A stretch of 64,000 bases of DNA, taken from the NCBI RefSeq assembly GCF_004801285.1, contig NZ_SSNY01000003.1, forward strand, positions 186,001-250,000, in the 5' to 3' direction. The notes beneath the pieces were generated by a model, which ran no database searches, was not told the origin of the DNA, and saw only the letters and a program-made list of their open reading frames with translations. Source of the DNA: Ollibium composti. GTDB lineage: Bacteria; Pseudomonadota; Alphaproteobacteria; Rhizobiales; Rhizobiaceae. Shown one piece after another: positions 8,074 to 18,056 of this stretch (positions are counted from its first letter, which is position 1; each line of letters begins with the position of its first letter). The position numbers were made by a program, and so were the translations under genes.

Positions 8074-9297
8074 ATGGAAGACGGGGGCAGGGATCTCGGC
8101 GACATCGGCTTCGGCTACAGGCCGCGCGCGGCCTATGCCTGCGATCCGGCGCGTTCGCGCGGGCGGCTGTTCGCCGAGCCCGAAAGCCCGACGCGCACGC
8201 CTTTTCAGCGCGACCGCGACCGCATCATCCATTCCACCGCTTTCCGCCGGCTGAAGCACAAGACGCAGGTCTTCGTCGCGCACGAGGGCGACCACTATCG
8301 CACGCGGCTCACTCATACCATCGAGGTGGCGCAGATCGCGCGTGCGCTGGCCCGAGCGCTCAGGGTGGACGAGGACCTCGCAGAGGCGGTGGCGCTGGTG
8401 CACGATTTCGGCCACACGCCCTTCGGCCACACCGGCGAAGACGCGCTGAACGAGAAGATGGCGGCCTGGGGCGGCTTCGACCATAACGCCCAGTCGTTGC
8501 GCATCGTCACGCGGTTGGAGCACCGTTATGCCGACTTCGACGGGCTGAACCTGACATGGGAAACACTGGAAGGGCTGGTCAAGCACAATGGCCCGCTGAC
8601 GGATGCGGCGGGCAGGGGGCTGGCCGGCCCGGTGCCGCCGTCCATCCGCAACTACAACGAGCTGCACGACCTCGAGCTCGCGAGCTTTGCCAGCATAGAG
8701 GCCCAGTGCGCAGCACTCGCCGACGACATCGCCTACGACACGCACGATATCGACGACGGCCTGCGTTCCGGCCTGCTGACGCTGGACATGCTGGAGGAGC
8801 TAGCGCTGCCGGGCGCGATCCTGAAAGCCGTTCGCGAACGCTATCCCCACCTCGATCCCGTCCGCACCGGGCACGAGCTGATGCGGCGCCAGATCACGGC
8901 GATGGTCGAGGACGTGATCGCCGAGGCTTCCGCCCGGCTGGCTTGCATCGCCCCGCAATTTCCGAATGACGCGCGCGCCGCAGGCGAGCCCATCGTTGCC
9001 TTCTCGCCGGCCATGGCGGCGAAGGAGAAGGAACTGAAGGCCTTTCTCTACGGCCACCTCTATCGCCATCCGGAGGTGATGCGCGTGCGCGCCGACGCCG
9101 AGCAGGTGGTGAAGGACCTGTTCGACGCCTATTACGCCGATCCACGCGCCATGCCCGAAGGCTGGCGCGAGGGGCTGGACCGGGCAGAGGATCGCATCAA
9201 GGCGCGTTCGGTGTCCGATTTCCTCGCCGGCATGACCGACACCTATGCCCTCAAGGAGCACCGCCGCCTGTTTGACCGCACACCGGATTTGAGCTAG
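8074..9297 (+). CDS. dgt: dGTPase-like deoxynucleotide triphosphohydrolase
   Basis: 407 aa. These HD-domain enzymes release triphosphate from dNTPs and help balance dNTP pools. Motifs seen: [24 protein letters not shown] at the N-terminus (family hallmark), [14 protein letters not shown] (first His), [16 protein letters not shown] (HD plus further metal and catalytic His), and [15 protein letters not shown] (Asp). The length matches the type-2 dGTPase-like group common in alphaproteobacteria. It is followed closely by argS. Confidence 0.93.
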   Translation: MEDGGRDLGDIGFGYRPRAAYACDPARSRGRLFAEPESPTRTPFQRDRDRIIHSTAFRRLKHKTQVFVAHEGDHYRTRLTHTIEVAQIARALARALRVDEDLAEAVALVHDFGHTPFGHTGEDALNEKMAAWGGFDHNAQSLRIVTRLEHRYADFDGLNLTWETLEGLVKHNGPLTDAAGRGLAGPVPPSIRNYNELHDLELASFASIEAQCAALADDIAYDTHDIDDGLRSGLLTLDMLEELALPGAILKAVRERYPHLDPVRTGHELMRRQITAMVEDVIAEASARLACIAPQFPNDARAAGEPIVAFSPAMAAKEKELKAFLYGHLYRHPEVMRVRADAEQVVKDLFDAYYADPRAMPEGWREGLDRAEDRIKARSVSDFLAGMTDTYALKEHRRLFDRTPDLS

Positions 9298-9379
9298 GGC
9301 GAGCCGAAACCACGAAAAACGTGAAAATCACGCCCGAAACGTGAAATTTTACGTGTTTTCCGTTCTACGAAAGCCCGTC
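9298..9379. other. dgt-argS spacer with ACGTGAAA repeats
   Basis: The spacer has ACGTGAAAAT at 9319 and ACGTGAAATT at 9339, and an inverted partner TTTTACGTGT at 9347-9356. The second copy with its inverted partner could form a short hairpin just before argS. Confidence 0.4.
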
Positions 9380-11137
9380 ATGAACATTTTCGCCGACTTC
9401 ACTGCGCGGATCACCAAGGCCGTCGAAGCGCTTGATTTGAAAGACAAGGAGGGCGCCGCGCCTGATCTGTCGCGCATTGCCGTCGAGCCGCCGCGCGACG
9501 CCAGCCACGGCGACCTCGCCACCAATGCGGCAATGGTATTGGCAAAGCCCACCGGCCAGAACCCGCGCGCGCTGGCCGAAAAGATCGCCGCCGCACTTCG
9601 CGGCGACGCCGATATCGCGTCCGCTGAGATCGCCGGCCCGGGCTTCGTCAATCTCAGGCTCACCGAGCGCTTCTGGCAGGCGCATCTGGTCGACATTCTG
9701 GACGCCGGGCGTGACTTCGGTCGCTCGACCGTCGGCAAGGGCCACAGCACCAACGTCGAGTACGTTTCCGCCAATCCGACAGGTCCCATGCATGTCGGCC
9801 ATTGCCGCGGCGCGGTGGTCGGCGACACGCTGGCCAACCTTCTGGCCTTCGCCGGCTATGCGGTGGTGAAGGAATACGTCATCAACGATGCCGGCGTGCA
9901 GATCGACGTGCTCGGCCGCTCGGTGATGCTGCGCTATCGCGAGGCGCTGGGCGACGACATCGGCGAGATCCCGGCCGGCCTCTATCCGGGCGACTATCTC
10001 GTGCCCGTCGGCGAGGCCTTGGCGAAGGAATTCGGCCGCTCGCTGCTGCAAATGCCGGACGACGAGGCGCTCGCCATCGTCAAGGATCGCACCATCGACG
10101 CCATGATGGTGATGATCAAGGCCGACCTAGCGCTGCTCAACGTCCATCACGACGTCTTCTTCTCCGAGCGGACGCTGCACGCCGACAACGCCAAGGCGAT
10201 CCGCGCGGCCATCGCCGATCTCACGATGAAAGGCCACATCTACAAGGGCAAGCTGCCACCGCCGAAGGGTGAGAAGCCCGATGACTGGGAGGATCGCGAG
10301 CAGACGCTGTTCCGTTCCACCGAGGTCGGCGACGACATGGACCGGCCGCTGGTCAAGTCGGACGGCTCCTTCACCTATTTTGCCGCCGACGTTGCCTATC
10401 TGAAGGACAAGGTGAACCGCGGCTTCGACGAACTGATCTATGTGCTCGGCGCGGACCATGGCGGCTACGTCAAGCGGCTGGAGGCTCTGGCGCGCGCCGT
10501 CACCGGCGGTCGCGTCAAGCTCACCGTGCTCCTGTGCCAGCTGGTGAAGCTGTTCCGCGATGGCGAGCCGGTGCGCATGTCGAAGCGCTCGGGCGATTTC
10601 ATCACGCTGCGCGAGGTGGTGGAGGAGGTGGGGCGCGACCCGGTGCGCTTTATGATGCTCTACCGCAAGAGCGACGCGCCGCTGGATTTCGACTTCGCCA
10701 AGGTGACCGAGCAATCGAAGGACAATCCGGTGTTCTATGTGCAGTACGCCTCGGCGCGCTGCCATTCGGTGTTCCGCCAGGCCGGCGAGCAGTTTCCGGG
10801 CGAAACGTTCGACCGGGCCGCGTTGAAGGACGCCGTGGCTGGCCTGACGGACGAGGGCGAAATCGGCCTTATCCGCAAGCTCGCCGAGTACCCCCGGCTG
10901 ATCGAACAGGCGGCTCTTGCGCAGGAGCCGCACCGGCTGGCATTCTACCTCTACGACTTGGCGAGCGCCTTCCATGCACACTGGAACCGGGGCACGGAGA
11001 ATCCCGGCTTACGTTTTGTTAAGGTTAACGACCGACAATCGACTTATGCCAGGCTGGGTCTGGTGCAGGCTGTTGCGGACGTTTTGACGTCCGGCCTGAC
11101 GCTGATAGGGGCCGACGCCCCGACCGAGATGCGTTAG
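9380..11137 (+). CDS. argS: Arginyl-tRNA synthetase
   Basis: 585 aa, the usual ArgRS length. It charges tRNA-Arg. Class I signatures: [20 protein letters not shown] (HIGH-like HVGH) and MSKRSGDF (KMSKS-like). The N-terminal [21 protein letters not shown] region is the ArgRS-specific additional domain and the C-terminal DALR-type anticodon-binding domain is present. I start at ATG 9380 (MNIFADF..) because the earlier ATG at 9341 lies in the repeat-rich spacer and adds residues unlike the family. Confidence 0.95.
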   Translation: MNIFADFTARITKAVEALDLKDKEGAAPDLSRIAVEPPRDASHGDLATNAAMVLAKPTGQNPRALAEKIAAALRGDADIASAEIAGPGFVNLRLTERFWQAHLVDILDAGRDFGRSTVGKGHSTNVEYVSANPTGPMHVGHCRGAVVGDTLANLLAFAGYAVVKEYVINDAGVQIDVLGRSVMLRYREALGDDIGEIPAGLYPGDYLVPVGEALAKEFGRSLLQMPDDEALAIVKDRTIDAMMVMIKADLALLNVHHDVFFSERTLHADNAKAIRAAIADLTMKGHIYKGKLPPPKGEKPDDWEDREQTLFRSTEVGDDMDRPLVKSDGSFTYFAADVAYLKDKVNRGFDELIYVLGADHGGYVKRLEALARAVTGGRVKLTVLLCQLVKLFRDGEPVRMSKRSGDFITLREVVEEVGRDPVRFMMLYRKSDAPLDFDFAKVTEQSKDNPVFYVQYASARCHSVFRQAGEQFPGETFDRAALKDAVAGLTDEGEIGLIRKLAEYPRLIEQAALAQEPHRLAFYLYDLASAFHAHWNRGTENPGLRFVKVNDRQSTYARLGLVQAVADVLTSGLTLIGADAPTEMR

Positions 11138-11240
11138 GCTTTACTAAAAAACCTGCCACCTTTCGCCCACATTGGCTTGGTAAGGGCCAACCCTTCGCGA
11201 CGTCGCTGGCGCGCGGACGAGTACGAGTTCGGGAACGATT

Positions 11241-14159
11241 ATGGCAGACAGAAACCAGCTGAAAGTCGCCGATCATCATGGCATAGCCGATGACGATCCC
11301 TTTGCGGAACTGACCCGTATCATGGGTTTCGATCCGCGCGAGCCGGTTCGCCCGCAGACGCCGGTCCAGGCCGTTCCCGCCGAGGCGGCGGATGACGCCT
11401 TTGGCATCGACCTCGAAAAGGAATTGATGGGCGAGCTTGCCGGGTTCGACGACGAGCCCGTCGCTGCGCCTGCGGCCATCGAGCCGCAGGTGGACGCGCA
11501 GGCGTCGCAGGTGGAGTGGGATTCCGCCCCGACCGCAGCGGTCGAAGCTGCCGCCGGCGACGGTTTCGATCTCGATGCCGCCATGGACGAGCACGTCGCC
11601 GCATCGCTGCATGAGGATTTCAGCGTCGAGGACGAGATCGAGCAGGCCGCCGAGTACGAGGCCTATGTCCAGCCTGAATCCGAGGACGCTACTGACGAGC
11701 AGGCGCTGGCGGACGAAAACGCATTCGGCGACGTGACGGCGGAAGACTTCAGCGCCGCGCCGCAGAACGCAGACACGGCCGGGGACGATGGCTATGCCGT
11801 CGCCGCCGAAGCTGCGCCGGCCACAGGGCAGGGCGCGTCCGACAACGATTTCGCCGCCTACTTCGATGGCGCCATGGCCGACGTGGACATGGATTTCGCC
11901 GCCCGTCCGGTTGAATCGGAAGCGGTCGCGCAGCCTGTCCACGACGACGTGGTCAAGCTGGATGACGCGCTCGGCGCTGTCGGCGAGGAATATCGCGAGG
12001 CCGTCGACGAGCCGGCTTTCGAACACGTCGCCGAACAGCCCGCTTTCGAGGAGACGGCCTACGAGCCCGAGCCGGTGTCGGCCTACGAGCCCGAGCCCGT
12101 GGCGACTTACGAACCCGAGCCTGTTGCTGCCGCCTATGTAGACGACCAGCCGGTTGCCGACGAATCTTCGGTGCAGGATATCGATTTCCGCGGTGCCTTC
12201 GACGAGCACTTCGCGGCTGATCCCGTTGCGGAAGCGCCCCAGCCTGTCGCGGCCGAACAGTCGCAGCCGGCCCCGGCCTTGCACGAGAGCACGCTGGAAG
12301 ACGAACTGAATGCGCTGTTGAACCGTATGACGGCGCGCCCGGCTGCTTCCGAGCCGGCAATCGCGGCCGTGAGCGAGGCTGCTACCCAGGCAGCCGAGGA
12401 GCCGCCCGTGTCGCATCACGAACACGACCCGGAAGCCCTTGACGCGGCGTTGCTGGCCGACCTCCAGGCTCTGGATTTCGACGACATCGCCGCTGACGCG
12501 CACGAGCAGGAGGCGGCCACCGCTCCCGCCGCCGAATCGAACTGGACGTGGAGCCGTGGCACGCCGCTTGCCCAGACGCCGGTCGCCGAGCCCCGCGCCG
12601 CCGCGCCCGAACCAGCGTCCGATTGGCAGGGGATGGCGCAGCAGCCCTACACTTACGGCGTACAGACGGCCGCGCCGGTCGCAAGCGTAGAGCCTGCTGC
12701 ACCCGCCGCCGCGCCGCGTTCCGAGATGCCGGACGTGGAGACGGTGGACGTGCCGGAACGCGTTGTGGCGCTGGCCGACGATCTTGATCTTCCCGAATTG
12801 TCCTTCGAGCAGGATGAACCCGAGTCCGTCGCCTACGACGATCTCGACGCGGAATTCTCCGGCCTGATCGGCACCATGGCGGCTCCCGAGCCGGAGCCCG
12901 TCGCGCCGCGTGCGGCCGCTTATGAAGACGATCCCTATGTCGGCGGCGCACACGCGCAGTATGAGGCGCCGGCCTATGCCGCGGCAGCTGCGGTGGCGGC
13001 ATCCGCCGGCAGCAAGGCCGCGGAGTTCGGCCCGGCAGGTTTCGCCGCCAGCCGGCCGCGCGCCGGTCACGATCCTCTTCCCGTCGGCGAGTTGGACTAC
13101 GATCCCGACCTCGACGAAGTGAACACCGTCCCGGATGTTGCGGAAGGCGTCGGGCGACCACGCAACCGCGTTCTTCTGGCGGCCGCCGTCATCGGCGCCG
13201 TGGCGATCGTCGGCGGCATAGGTGCCTTCGCCCTGTCGCCAGGCAGCGGCGGCAGCGATGCGCCGGCCATCGTCAAGGCCGACAACCAGCCGATCAAGGT
13301 GAAGCCGGAGAACCCCGGCGGCACCGTCATTCCCAACCAGGACAACAAGGTCTACGAGGCAGTCAATGGCGTGAAAGCGGCCGATCCGAAGCAAGAGAAG
13401 CTGGTGACGGACGCCCAGGAGCCGATGGACGTAACGCAGTCGGCGGGCGGTCAGCCGGAAAGCCGGGTGGTAGACCTGTCGCCGGATAGTGATGCCGGGC
13501 CGGCTGTGCCCGCACCGAAATCGGAAGACCGCATCGAGCAGGCGGCCGCTCCCGAAGCCGACGCTGGCAACAAGGAAACCGCGCTGGTGACGCCGCGCAA
13601 GGTGCGCACCATGGTCGTCAAGCCCGACGGCTCGCTGGTGCCGCGCGAGGAGCAGGCGCCCGCCAAGGTCGCCGCGACCGAACCGGCCGATCCGGCGCCG
13701 CAGCATGTCGATACGTCGGGCGACCAGACGGGCGCCGTGCCGGCCGCCGCCGCCAACGAGCCGGCGGCAGCCGAAAGCGCGGCCCCGGCGCAGTCCTCGG
13801 CCACGCCCAAGGTGGCGCCGGTCGCCCCGCAGCGTCCCTCCGACCAGCCCGTCGACATCGTCGGCGAGGTCAAGCCGGACCAGGTCGCGGCACTCGATCA
13901 GGGCGCGCCGGCTGCCGGTTCATGGTCGATGCAGATCGCCTCGCAGCCGACCGCCGAGAGCGCCCAGGCGAGCTACAAGGACCTTGCCCGCCGCTATGCC
14001 AGCGTGCTCGACGGCCACACCGCCAGCATCGTCAAGGCCGAGATCGCCGGCAAGGGCACCTTCTATCGCGTGCGCGTGCCGGCACAGTCGCGCAACGACG
14101 CCATCAAGCTGTGCGAAAGCTACAAAGCCGCCGGCGGCAACTGCTTCGTCTCGAAGTAA
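11241..14159 (+). CDS. Large SPOR-domain membrane protein
   Basis: 972 aa. A very acidic, Ala/Pro/Glu-rich region of about 640 residues precedes a single transmembrane helix (about residues 643-665, VLLAAAVIGAVAIVGG). A periplasmic Pro/Ala-rich linker follows, then a C-terminal SPOR domain (about 890-972, starting GSWSMQIASQPTAESAQ). SPOR domains bind denuded glycan strands at division septa, so a role in cell envelope or division is likely. The type II topology with a huge cytoplasmic disordered part is the rhizobial form found between argS and nagZ. The acidic region includes tandem YEPEPV repeats. Confidence 0.85.
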   Translation: MADRNQLKVADHHGIADDDPFAELTRIMGFDPREPVRPQTPVQAVPAEAADDAFGIDLEKELMGELAGFDDEPVAAPAAIEPQVDAQASQVEWDSAPTAAVEAAAGDGFDLDAAMDEHVAASLHEDFSVEDEIEQAAEYEAYVQPESEDATDEQALADENAFGDVTAEDFSAAPQNADTAGDDGYAVAAEAAPATGQGASDNDFAAYFDGAMADVDMDFAARPVESEAVAQPVHDDVVKLDDALGAVGEEYREAVDEPAFEHVAEQPAFEETAYEPEPVSAYEPEPVATYEPEPVAAAYVDDQPVADESSVQDIDFRGAFDEHFAADPVAEAPQPVAAEQSQPAPALHESTLEDELNALLNRMTARPAASEPAIAAVSEAATQAAEEPPVSHHEHDPEALDAALLADLQALDFDDIAADAHEQEAATAPAAESNWTWSRGTPLAQTPVAEPRAAAPEPASDWQGMAQQPYTYGVQTAAPVASVEPAAPAAAPRSEMPDVETVDVPERVVALADDLDLPELSFEQDEPESVAYDDLDAEFSGLIGTMAAPEPEPVAPRAAAYEDDPYVGGAHAQYEAPAYAAAAAVAASAGSKAAEFGPAGFAASRPRAGHDPLPVGELDYDPDLDEVNTVPDVAEGVGRPRNRVLLAAAVIGAVAIVGGIGAFALSPGSGGSDAPAIVKADNQPIKVKPENPGGTVIPNQDNKVYEAVNGVKAADPKQEKLVTDAQEPMDVTQSAGGQPESRVVDLSPDSDAGPAVPAPKSEDRIEQAAAPEADAGNKETALVTPRKVRTMVVKPDGSLVPREEQAPAKVAATEPADPAPQHVDTSGDQTGAVPAAAANEPAAAESAAPAQSSATPKVAPVAPQRPSDQPVDIVGEVKPDQVAALDQGAPAAGSWSMQIASQPTAESAQASYKDLARRYASVLDGHTASIVKAEIAGKGTFYRVRVPAQSRNDAIKLCESYKAAGGNCFVSK
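12057..12140 (+). repeat. Tandem YEPEPV-type repeat inside the SPOR protein
   Basis: Three copies of a unit encoding (A/T)YEPEPV(S/A) with near-identical DNA (GCCTACGAGCCCGAGCC and variants). The unit number may vary between strains by slippage. Confidence 0.75.
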
Positions 14160-14180
14160 CGGCGGCTTCAGCCCAATCGG

Positions 14181-14216
14181 AAAACGGCGCGGCTTCCCGC
14201 GCCGTTTTCGCTTTTT
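14181..14216 (+). terminator. Rho-independent terminator after the SPOR gene
   Basis: AAAACGGCGCGG and CCGCGCCGTTTT form a perfect 12-bp stem with a CTTC loop, followed by CGCTTTTT. Confidence 0.9.
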
Positions 14217-14281
14217 GTGGAGCCGACTGTGCTCCGTGCCGCCCGATTCCCTTTGGTCCCGCAACATTCTAGAGTCCGCAT

Positions 14282-15298
14282 ATGAGCGAATCACAATCCC
14301 TTGTCCTCGGCTGCGCCGGAAAATCGCTGACCCGCGAGGAGGTTTCCTTCTATCGCAGCGAGATGCCGTGGGGCTTCATCCTGTTTGCCCGCAATATCGG
14401 CGAGCCTGAGCAGATCCGCGACCTCGTCGCCCATCTGCGCGATTGCGTCGGCTGGCACGCGCCGGTCTTCATCGACCAGGAGGGCGGCCGGGTGCAGCGC
14501 CTGCGCCCGCCGCTGGCGCCGAATTATCCGGCGGCGGGCGCGCTCGGCGCGCTCTATCGCGACAGCGAGGAAGACGGCCTGCGCGCCGCCTGGCTCATGG
14601 CGCGCCTGCATGCCTTCGACCTTGCCCGCTACGGTATCGATGCGGACTGCCTGCCGGTGCTCGACGTGCCGGTGGAAGGTGCCAACGACGTCATCGGCCA
14701 GCGCGCCTACGACCGCGAGCCGAAGATCGTCGCCACGCTCGGCCGCGCCAGCGCCGAGGGGCTGATGGCTGGCGGCCTGCTGCCGGTGATGAAGCACATG
14801 CCCGGCCATGGCCGGGCCACCGCCGACACGCATCTGGAACTGCCGACCGTCACCGCCTCGCTGAAGGCGTTGATGAACCACGATTTCGCCCCGTTCCAGG
14901 CGTTGAACGACCTGCCGGCGGCGATGACCGCGCATGTCGTCTATCAGGTGATCGATCCGGCGAACCCCGCCACCACCTCCGGCAAGGTGGTGGACGAGGT
15001 CATTCGCGGCGAGATCGGCTTCGATGGGCTGCTGATCAGCGACGACACCTCGATGAAGGCACTTTCTGGGGATTTCCGCACAAAGGCCGCCTCCATCCTT
15101 GCGGCGGGCGTTGATATCGTCCTTCACTGCAACGGCGTCATGGAGGAGATGCGGGGCATCGTTTCCGGCGCCAAACCGTTGCAGGGCAAGGCGCTGGAGC
15201 GGGCGACAAGGGCGCTGGCGGTCATCGGCGGCGGGGACGACAGTAAGGAAAGCGAATTGCGCGAGGAGTTCGCGCAGTATTTCGAAGCGGTCGCTTGA
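14282..15298 (+). CDS. nagZ: Beta-N-acetylhexosaminidase (NagZ)
   Basis: 338 aa, glycoside hydrolase family 3. NagZ removes N-acetylglucosamine from anhydro-muropeptides during cytoplasmic peptidoglycan recycling. Seen: FIDQEGGRVQRLRPP, GLLPVMKHMPGHGRATADTH (the family K-H-x-P-G-H-G-x(4)-D-x-H loop carrying the catalytic His/Asp pair) and LLISDDTSMKAL (nucleophile Asp). There is no signal peptide, as expected. It lies between the SPOR gene and scpA, a typical rhizobial order. Confidence 0.93.
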   Translation: MSESQSLVLGCAGKSLTREEVSFYRSEMPWGFILFARNIGEPEQIRDLVAHLRDCVGWHAPVFIDQEGGRVQRLRPPLAPNYPAAGALGALYRDSEEDGLRAAWLMARLHAFDLARYGIDADCLPVLDVPVEGANDVIGQRAYDREPKIVATLGRASAEGLMAGGLLPVMKHMPGHGRATADTHLELPTVTASLKALMNHDFAPFQALNDLPAAMTAHVVYQVIDPANPATTSGKVVDEVIRGEIGFDGLLISDDTSMKALSGDFRTKAASILAAGVDIVLHCNGVMEEMRGIVSGAKPLQGKALERATRALAVIGGGDDSKESELREEFAQYFEAVA

Positions 15299-15395
15299 GG
15301 GTGTAGCAGCCCCGGCCGCAACAGGCGGAAACGGACAGGTGGCACAGGCAGCGGAGACGAAAGGCGGAACGGGCGGAGCGGGCAAGGCCGCTCCC

Positions 15396-16193
15396 ATGGA
15401 TCGTCTTTGGGCCGAGAACGAGGAGACCCGCGCCACCAGCGAGCCGTCGCTGGTTGTCGACGTCGACGGCTTCGAAGGGCCGCTCGACTTGCTTTTGCAT
15501 CTTGCCCGCAACCAGAAGGTCGATCTGGCGCGCATTTCGGTGCTGGCGCTGGCCGAGCAGTATCTTGCCTTCATCGGCAAGGTGAGGGCGATGCGGCTGG
15601 AACTGGCTGCCGACTATCTGGTCATGGCGGCCTGGCTGGCCTTCCTGAAATCGAAGCTCCTGATCCCTAAGCAACCGGGCGAGGAAGGCGAGAGCGGCGA
15701 GGAACTGGCGGCGGTGCTGCAATTCCGCCTGCGCCGGCTGGAGGCCATGCGCGATGCCGCCGCCCGGCTGGTGAACCGCAACCGGCTCGGCCGCGACGTC
15801 TTCCAGCGCGGCATGCCGGAAATGGTCATCGTCGAGAAGCGCAACGAATTCTCCGCCACGCTCTACGACCTGCTCACCGCTTATGCGTCGCAGCGCCAGC
15901 GCCAGGCGATCTCCAACGTCACCATCGCCAAGCGTGGCGTCTGGTCGCTCAAGATGGCGCGTACGATGCTGTCGCGGCTGATCGGCACGAGCGCTGATTG
16001 GACGGCGCTGGACGCCTTCCTGATCGAGTATCTGGCGAGCCCGGAGGAAAAGCGCACGGCGATGGCCTCGTCATTCGCCGCGACGCTGGAACTGGTCCGA
16101 GAGGGCAGCCTGGAAGTGCGTCAGGAAGAGGTGTTCGCGCCGATCTACCTGCGCGGGCGCCAGCGCGTGAAAGCAGTCGAGGTTGCACGATGA
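15396..16193 (+). CDS. scpA: Segregation and condensation protein A
   Basis: 265 aa from ATG 15396 (MDRLWAEN..). ScpA is the kleisin that bridges SMC heads and works with ScpB in chromosome condensation and segregation. The family N-terminal motif VDGFEGPLDLLLHLARNQKV is intact and the C-terminal winged-helix region (EEVFAPIYLRGR) is visible. A GTG at 15339 with GGCGGAAA upstream is an alternative start that adds 19 low-complexity residues. The stop overlaps the scpB start (ATGA), so the two are translationally coupled. Confidence 0.92.
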   Translation: MDRLWAENEETRATSEPSLVVDVDGFEGPLDLLLHLARNQKVDLARISVLALAEQYLAFIGKVRAMRLELAADYLVMAAWLAFLKSKLLIPKQPGEEGESGEELAAVLQFRLRRLEAMRDAAARLVNRNRLGRDVFQRGMPEMVIVEKRNEFSATLYDLLTAYASQRQRQAISNVTIAKRGVWSLKMARTMLSRLIGTSADWTALDAFLIEYLASPEEKRTAMASSFAATLELVREGSLEVRQEEVFAPIYLRGRQRVKAVEVAR

Positions 16194-16924
16194 GCGAAAG
16201 CGTCAACGCGTCGGTCATTCCCTTCGTCATCGGCGACGACGGCGAGGCCGTCCGCAATCCGGCCGAGCGCCTGCATCTGGCCGAAGCCGTTCGCATGGCC
16301 GAAGCCATCGTTTTCGCCAGCGCCGAGCCGGTCAGCGAAAAGCAGCTTGCCCAGCGCCTGCCGGAAGGCGTCGACGTGCCGGCGGCGATGGCCGAACTGC
16401 ACAAGATCTACGAGCGGCGCGGCGTCAACCTCGTGCGTGTCGGCGACGCCTGGGCCTTCCGCACCGCCGGCGATCTAGCCTTCCTGATGAGCCGCGACGC
16501 CGTGCAGCAGAGAAAGCTGTCGCGGGCCGCGCTCGAGGTCCTGGCCATCATCGCCTACCATCAGCCCGTCACCCGCGCCGAGATCGAGGACATCCGCGGC
16601 GTCGAGACCTCGAAGGGCACGCTGGATACGCTCCTGGAGACGGAATGGGTGAGGATGCGCGGTCGCCGCAAGACGCCTGGCCGCCCTGTCACCTACGGCA
16701 CGACGGAAAATTTCCTCGACCATTTCGCGCTGGAGGAAATCCGCGACCTGCCGGGCATCGAGGAACTGAAGGGCGCCGGCCTCTTGTCGGCACGCATGCC
16801 GTCCAATTTCTCCATTCCCCTGCCGCCGGCCGATCCCGATGAACTGACCGAGGACGAGGATCCGCTGACCGATATCGACCTGGAGGAACTCGGCCTTTTG
16901 ACGCCGAAAGTCACCGAAGAATGA
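16190..16924 (+). CDS. scpB: Segregation and condensation protein B
   Basis: 244 aa starting at the ATGA overlap with scpA. ScpB dimers with two winged-helix domains bind ScpA in the SMC complex. Family sequence: EAIVFASAEPVSEKQLAQRL, the segment RKLSRAALEVLAIIAYHQPV followed by TRAEIEDIRGV, and WVRMRGRRKTPGRPVTYGTT. The acidic C-terminal tail (DELTEDEDPLTDIDLEEL) is typical of alphaproteobacterial ScpB. Confidence 0.94.
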   Translation: MSESVNASVIPFVIGDDGEAVRNPAERLHLAEAVRMAEAIVFASAEPVSEKQLAQRLPEGVDVPAAMAELHKIYERRGVNLVRVGDAWAFRTAGDLAFLMSRDAVQQRKLSRAALEVLAIIAYHQPVTRAEIEDIRGVETSKGTLDTLLETEWVRMRGRRKTPGRPVTYGTTENFLDHFALEEIRDLPGIEELKGAGLLSARMPSNFSIPLPPADPDELTEDEDPLTDIDLEELGLLTPKVTEE

Positions 16925-17061
16925 TCGCCGACCGGGACGCTTGCCTTAACCACGCCGAACGCCTGCGTCATTTCGGTACGTTGGGCGATGCGGTTGTGTT
17001 TGAAACCGGAAGCGAAAACGCATAGATCAACATCTGGGAACAGTTCTGAGAGAGAGTGACA

Positions 17062-17292
17062 ATGGGTTCGTTTTCGATTTGGCATTGGCTGATCGTTCTG
17101 GTGATCGTGCTTCTTGTGTTCGGCCGCGGTAAGATTCCCGAGTTGATGGGGGACATGGCCAAGGGCATCAAGAGCTTCAAGAAGGGCATGGCCGACGACG
17201 ACGAGGCCGATGATGCCGCCGACAAGGCCCGCACCGTCGAACATCGCGCCGACGAAACGGTTTCGGCGCGCGAAAAGGCGACCAAAAGCTGA
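17062..17292 (+). CDS. tatA: Sec-independent translocase subunit TatA
   Basis: 76 aa. TatA forms the pore-like part of the twin-arginine translocase. It has one N-terminal transmembrane helix ([14 protein letters not shown]), the [20 protein letters not shown] amphipathic helix and a charged tail. ATG 17062 is preceded by GAGAGAG; a GTG six bases earlier is less likely. First gene of tatABC. Confidence 0.95.
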   Translation: MGSFSIWHWLIVLVIVLLVFGRGKIPELMGDMAKGIKSFKKGMADDDEADDAADKARTVEHRADETVSAREKATKS

Positions 17293-17324
17293 TTTTCGTT
17301 CGCCTTTAAGCGGGTAGCAGCGTC

Positions 17325-18056
17325 ATGTTCGAGGTCGGCTGGACCGAGATGCTGGTGATTGCGGTCGTCATGATCGTGGTCGTCGGGCCTAAGGATTTGC
17401 CCAACATGCTGCGCACCATGGGCCGCATGACGGCGAAGATGCGCGGCATGGCGAACGATTTTCGCCGCCAGTTCGACGAGGCGCTGAAGGAAGCCGAGCT
17501 TGACGACGTCAAGAAGTCGGTGGATTCGCTGCGCAGCCTCAATCCGGCGACCGAGATCAGGAAGCAGCTCAATCCCTTCGAGAAGGCGGCTGCCGACGTG
17601 CGTGCCGGGCTCGACCAGGCGATGAAGCCGAAGCCTGCGCCCGAACCGAAGGTCGCAGAGGCCGACGCCCCCGCCGAACCCGCCGAGCCGCTGAAGAACG
17701 GCGCGACGGAGATGCCGGGCGTCACCGGGCCAGACACCATGCCGCCCGCGCCGGCGATCGCTTCGGCAACGGCGGACGCCACTACAAAGGCCACGCCGGC
17801 CATAAAGGCGAAAACCGCAACGAAACCCGCGAAGGCGCCAGCGGCGAAGCCGGGCAAGAGCGCGGCTCCCGCCACGGGTAAGGTAGCAAAATCGCCCGCG
17901 AAGGTCGCTGCTCCCAAGGCCGCGGCAACTGGGAAGGCCGTTGCGAGTGCGCCGGCAGCCAAGGTTGCCAGGCCGGCGGCAGCAGGGAAGGCGGCTGCTG
18001 TGTCCAAGGCTGCGAAGCCGGGTAAGGCAGCTTCGCGCAAGAGGGCCGGCTCGTGA
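17325..18056 (+). CDS. tatB: Sec-independent translocase subunit TatB
   Basis: 243 aa. TatB forms the substrate receptor with TatC. MFEVGWTEMLVIAVVMIVVVGPKDLP is the standard TatB N-terminal membrane helix and hinge, followed by an amphipathic helix. The long C-terminal part (from about residue 105) is an Ala/Lys/Pro-rich low-complexity tail, probably disordered, as in other rhizobial TatB. It overlaps tatC by four bases (GTGA). Confidence 0.94.
   Translation: MFEVGWTEMLVIAVVMIVVVGPKDLPNMLRTMGRMTAKMRGMANDFRRQFDEALKEAELDDVKKSVDSLRSLNPATEIRKQLNPFEKAAADVRAGLDQAMKPKPAPEPKVAEADAPAEPAEPLKNGATEMPGVTGPDTMPPAPAIASATADATTKATPAIKAKTATKPAKAPAAKPGKSAAPATGKVAKSPAKVAAPKAAATGKAVASAPAAKVARPAAAGKAAAVSKAAKPGKAASRKRAGS

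Noticed and set aside
11027..11040. GTTAAGGTTAACGA shared by the end of argS and the region at 55229
   Set aside because: One copy is inside a coding region, and short GTTAA-rich words are common in rhizobial DNA; no further support for a functional site.
11025..13706. An 893-aa minus-strand frame
   Set aside because: It is the antisense shadow of the SPOR gene: Arg/Gly-rich, without family features.
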